Shown one piece after another: positions 61,993 to 64,000 of a stretch of 64,000 nucleotides of DNA. Origin of the DNA: Sediminibacillus terrae (GTDB lineage: Bacteria; Bacillota; Bacilli; Bacillales; Amphibacillaceae); NCBI RefSeq assembly GCF_009602435.1, contig NZ_VZDQ01000027.1, positions 124,001-188,000 on the forward strand, given 5' to 3'. The notes beneath the pieces are model-generated. The model searched no databases. It saw nothing but the letters and a program-made list of their open reading frames with translations, and was not told the origin of the DNA. The first letter of the stretch is position 1. Every line of letters begins with the position of its first letter. The translations under genes were made by a program, and so were the position numbers.

Positions 61993-62794
61993 CGATATTT
62001 ATAATGTGAATTCGGCGGAAGTGATTGGCGGTCCGGGGCGGTTAGTTTGGGCCCCTTATGGAACAGAGGCGCCAACAAAAATCAGCGATGTCATGAACCT
62101 TTCATCCCCATATGATTTGAATGATCCTTGGACAGATGTTGGGGCTACTAATGAAGGTATCACTGTAAACCGTAGTTTTGAAACAGAAGATGTAACTGTA
62201 GACCAATCCATTGCTCCGATTGATGATGATATCACTGGTTGGAACCACACTTTATCTACTCAGCTTGCACAGAACACGGTGGAAAATAGAAAGTTGGCTC
62301 TAATTGGCAGCACCATTGAAGAGGTGCCACCGGAAACGGGTACAGCAGCTGCGCTATCAAATGATGTTGCTGCAGGTGCTACCACCTTAAAAGTTGCAAG
62401 TACGACAGAGTTTAGCGAGGGTGGATGGCTCCAAATCGGCGAAGAAATCAAGAGAATCAGTAAGGTATCTAGCGACTCCATCTATTTGGCAGAGCCTTTA
62501 AATACGTCTTATACAGCGACGGACGAAGTGACGCCCATTACAGAACTCGGGTACAAACGTATCGGATATGGAGCTGTAGAAGATCGTCCAATGATTATGC
62601 TTGCACTTATTAACCAGAAAAAAGATGGTTCGCTTTATATGAGCGTGTATCGTAAATGTAAAGTTTCCGGAGACGACAAGGAGCAGAACTTCCAGAAAGC
62701 CACCAGGTATCTGCCGTTGAATTTGGCAGCATATCCTGACGATACTGCACCAACAGACGAAAATGTTTATTACGAAATCGACCAGGTGAGATAG
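61985..62794 (+). CDS. Major tail (tube) protein
   Basis: 269 residues. The N-terminal GGPGRLVWAPYGTEAPTKI and C-terminal RYLPLNLAAYPDDTAPTDENVYYEIDQ blocks are typical of siphoviral tube proteins; a beta-rich insert (residues ~115-180, GTAAALSNDVAAGATTLKVAST...) interrupts it. Followed by the chaperone pair and tape measure, as expected. Confidence 0.78.
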   Translation: MPNDIYNVNSAEVIGGPGRLVWAPYGTEAPTKISDVMNLSSPYDLNDPWTDVGATNEGITVNRSFETEDVTVDQSIAPIDDDITGWNHTLSTQLAQNTVENRKLALIGSTIEEVPPETGTAAALSNDVAAGATTLKVASTTEFSEGGWLQIGEEIKRISKVSSDSIYLAEPLNTSYTATDEVTPITELGYKRIGYGAVEDRPMIMLALINQKKDGSLYMSVYRKCKVSGDDKEQNFQKATRYLPLNLAAYPDDTAPTDENVYYEIDQVR

Positions 62795-62804
62795 GAGGAT
62801 ATTC

Positions 62805-63266
62805 ATGACAAATTTTAAAATGGCTGATTTATCATCGCTAGATATGGGACCACTAGCCACCGTTACACTTTCAAATGGGGAACTTTTTAATATCCCCCGT
62901 CTATCAACTCTAAAGCTTATCCGAATTGCGAAGTTTGCGGCGATTGACGGATATAAAATTTATGACAAGTATGAGAAAACAATTGCTGATCCTGACCTGT
63001 CAGAAGCGGAGAAGGTAGCCATTGTTCTAGAAGATTTGAAGGAAGAGCAAATCATTCATATTTTGTCTATCCTACTAGATATTCCGGATAAAGTAGCATT
63101 GCAAATAGACCCCTTTGATACGCTTGAAATCATCACGACCTATGTTGAGAAAACAGACATAGAAAAGGCTTTTACGAACGTCCGGAAGCTGATGAGAAAG
63201 TTCAGACCTCAAGCTCCGGACGAGAACCTTCAAGCACCGATACAGAACCCTATCTCGAATGGCTGA
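62805..63266 (+). CDS. Tail assembly chaperone (gpG-like)
   Basis: 153 residues. Helical core (PRLSTLKLIRIAKFAAIDGYKIYDKYEK...LEDLKEEQIIHILSILLDIPDKVALQ). It sits between tube and tape measure genes, as lambda gpG does. The -1 frame is open through its 3' end and continues as the next gene, so a gpG-gpGT frameshift product is likely. Confidence 0.8.
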   Translation: MTNFKMADLSSLDMGPLATVTLSNGELFNIPRLSTLKLIRIAKFAAIDGYKIYDKYEKTIADPDLSEAEKVAIVLEDLKEEQIIHILSILLDIPDKVALQIDPFDTLEIITTYVEKTDIEKAFTNVRKLMRKFRPQAPDENLQAPIQNPISNG

Positions 63267-63268
63267 AA

Positions 63269-63595
63269 TTGATTGATGATCTAGTTGAGAAGGTTGAAAT
63301 CGTATCTTCTCACTTTGGCTATACAGAGGATTACGTTTTAGATAAAACACCTCAATGGCTAGGCAGGAAATATCAACAAGCCGATAGAGAAAAATATCAG
63401 GAGAAACAAAATGAAATAGACAACATTTTTAGAGGTGTTTCCTTAGTTATTGAGGGCGTATTTAACGAAGGGAAAAACGCAGATAATATTATGCTCCCAG
63501 ACTATGAGGAAGCTATTAGACGGGCAGCAAAACAATTAAATAATAGCGAGCATTCTGAGTATGTAAGCGGAGTGTGGTGGAAGTCCGAGGATTAA
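63269..63595 (+). CDS. C-terminal extension of the tail chaperone (gpT-like), probably by -1 frameshift
   Basis: 108 residues from a TTG at 63269 with no RBS. It is in the -1 frame relative to gpG, and that frame is open back to at least 63149, spanning more than 100 bases of overlap. This fits programmed frameshifting, as in lambda gpG-T. The best slip point is not certain; AGA-AAG (63195-63200) and the GCT-TTT-ACG region (63168-63176) are candidates without a perfect XXXYYYZ heptamer. Confidence 0.7.
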   Translation: MIDDLVEKVEIVSSHFGYTEDYVLDKTPQWLGRKYQQADREKYQEKQNEIDNIFRGVSLVIEGVFNEGKNADNIMLPDYEEAIRRAAKQLNNSEHSEYVSGVWWKSED

Positions 63596-63612
63596 TCTCG
63601 GGCTTTTTATTT
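63585..63612 (+). terminator. Weak terminator-like stem before the tape measure gene
   Basis: CCGAG (63585-63589) and CTCGG (63597-63601), loop GATTAAT, then CTTTTTATTTT. Only five pairs, so it may dampen rather than stop transcription. Confidence 0.45.
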
Positions 63613-63634
63613 TGGAAGAAGGGAGGTTGGAAAT

Positions 63635-64000
63635 ATGCCTAATAACGTTGGATCGGCTAATGTAAAAATTACTGCAGATGACAGCCAGGCCAGAAAAACG
63701 ACAAAAGGCTTTTTTGGTTTTTTGAAGAGTACAGGAAAAGTAGCTGCAGGTGTAGCCGGTGGTATTGCGATTTTTCAAGGAATTAGTAGGGCTGTAAGCG
63801 GGGCAAGCAGCTCTACTATCGGAGCCAATGCTTCGATGGAGCAGTACCGGAATACTCTCGCTGTTGTATTAAAAGACAGCGAAAAAGCAGTAAAGACATT
63901 AGCTTGGGCTGAGAAGTTTGCAGCAAAAACTCCTTTCGAAATTCCGGATATTATGGAAGCTACGGTTCGTTTGGAGTCTTATGGTCTTAAAGCTCAAGAT
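63635..64000 (+). CDS. Tail tape measure protein (3' end cut by window edge)
   Basis: The ATG at 63635 follows GGGAGG. The first 122 residues show a short N-terminal part then an Ala/Gly-rich hydrophobic helix (VAAGVAGGIAIFQGIS), followed by ANASMEQYRNTLAVVLKDSEKAVKTLAWAEKFA and TPFEIPDIMEAT, the start of the typical tape measure MGS/SLT-region. The frame is open to base 64000. It should set tail length. Confidence 0.85.
   Translation, partial: MPNNVGSANVKITADDSQARKTTKGFFGFLKSTGKVAAGVAGGIAIFQGISRAVSGASSSTIGANASMEQYRNTLAVVLKDSEKAVKTLAWAEKFAAKTPFEIPDIMEATVRLESYGLKAQD

Larger units (their letters stand above)
31900..64000 (+). mobile_element. Prophage, left end to beyond the window
   Basis: From a minus-strand integrase next to trhO the region runs through lysogeny, early, replication, late-regulator, packaging, head and tail genes without any host gene, and is still in the tape measure gene at the window edge. 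The exact left junction is not resolved; it must lie between the trhO start (31828) and the integrase stop (31993). The tail region lacks a sheath protein, so a siphovirus is likely. The right att site is outside the window. Confidence 0.93.

Noticed and set aside
60996-63266. A contractile tail (sheath protein) as in PBSX/skin
   Set aside because: The connector genes keep the YqbG-J order, but no sheath-sized protein lies between the tail terminator and tube genes; a siphovirus tail fits better.
31900-64000. CRISPR arrays or tRNA genes in the prophage
   Set aside because: Looked for by eye: the only tandem repeats are the 11-bp pair at 31968 and the 15-bp units at 43171, both too short and without spacers, and no cloverleaf was found.

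Overview
The window looks like a chromosome segment of a low-to-moderate GC Bacillaceae (Firmicutes), probably a halotolerant relative of Halobacillus, Virgibacillus or Sediminibacillus. The basis is strong purine-rich ribosome binding sites with frequent TTG/GTG starts, gram-positive riboswitch and T-box leaders, Bacillus-type gene families, and intergenic repeats with GAGGC(T/C)GGGACA-like ends. The genus is an inference; no rRNA or tRNA gene was seen.

Bases 1-31,830 are host chromosome. In order: the 3' part of an MtnE-like aminotransferase; a rhodanese/metallo-beta-lactamase fusion (minus strand); a minus-strand, TPP-riboswitch-controlled pyrimidine/thiamin-precursor uptake operon (thiY, a DUF77 thiamin-binding protein, thiX, thiZ and a TatD-family hydrolase); a DUF4349 lipoprotein; an arginine block (argGH, then carAB-argF) with ARG-box-like dyads before argG and carA; an RsbR-like stressosome protein; an ABC-2 exporter with its own TetR regulator and operator; murB; an FMN-riboswitch-controlled ribD-ribE-ribBA-ribH operon; a TetR/SMR efflux pair with an intergenic dyad; a T-box-controlled prolyl-tRNA synthetase of the archaeal/eukaryotic-like type; a glutathione peroxidase; and the tRNA hydroxylase trhO. 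Composite inverted-repeat elements sit between several of these genes.

Bases from about 31,900 to the window end are a prophage running into the right edge. Its lysogeny module (integrase, ImmA-like protease, DUF4352 membrane protein, CI-like repressor) is on the minus strand. The Cro-like protein, Rha antirepressor, recombination and replication genes (SMC-like ATPase, RecT, metallo-hydrolase, DnaD-like protein, N4/N6 methyltransferase, RecU), an ArpU-like late regulator and the packaging/head/tail genes are on the plus strand. The head genes resemble the PBSX/skin Yqb order (portal-MuF fusion, S78 protease, decoration protein, HK97 capsid, YqbG/H/I/J-like connectors). No tail sheath was seen, so a siphovirus-type tail is likely.

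Two accessory cassettes interrupt the phage plan. The first (46,796-49,361) has its own promoter and terminator. It encodes a 423-residue protein of unknown family and a protein with a PD-(D/E)xK nuclease-like N-terminus, and is the best candidate here for an undescribed, possibly defensive, system. Its RBS and GTG start lie in the 3' arm of a hairpin whose 5' arm is upstream of the predicted transcription start, so only read-through transcripts would have the RBS masked. The second (50,390-52,095) encodes a coiled-coil protein, a small membrane protein and two paralogous small proteins between the late regulator and the terminase.
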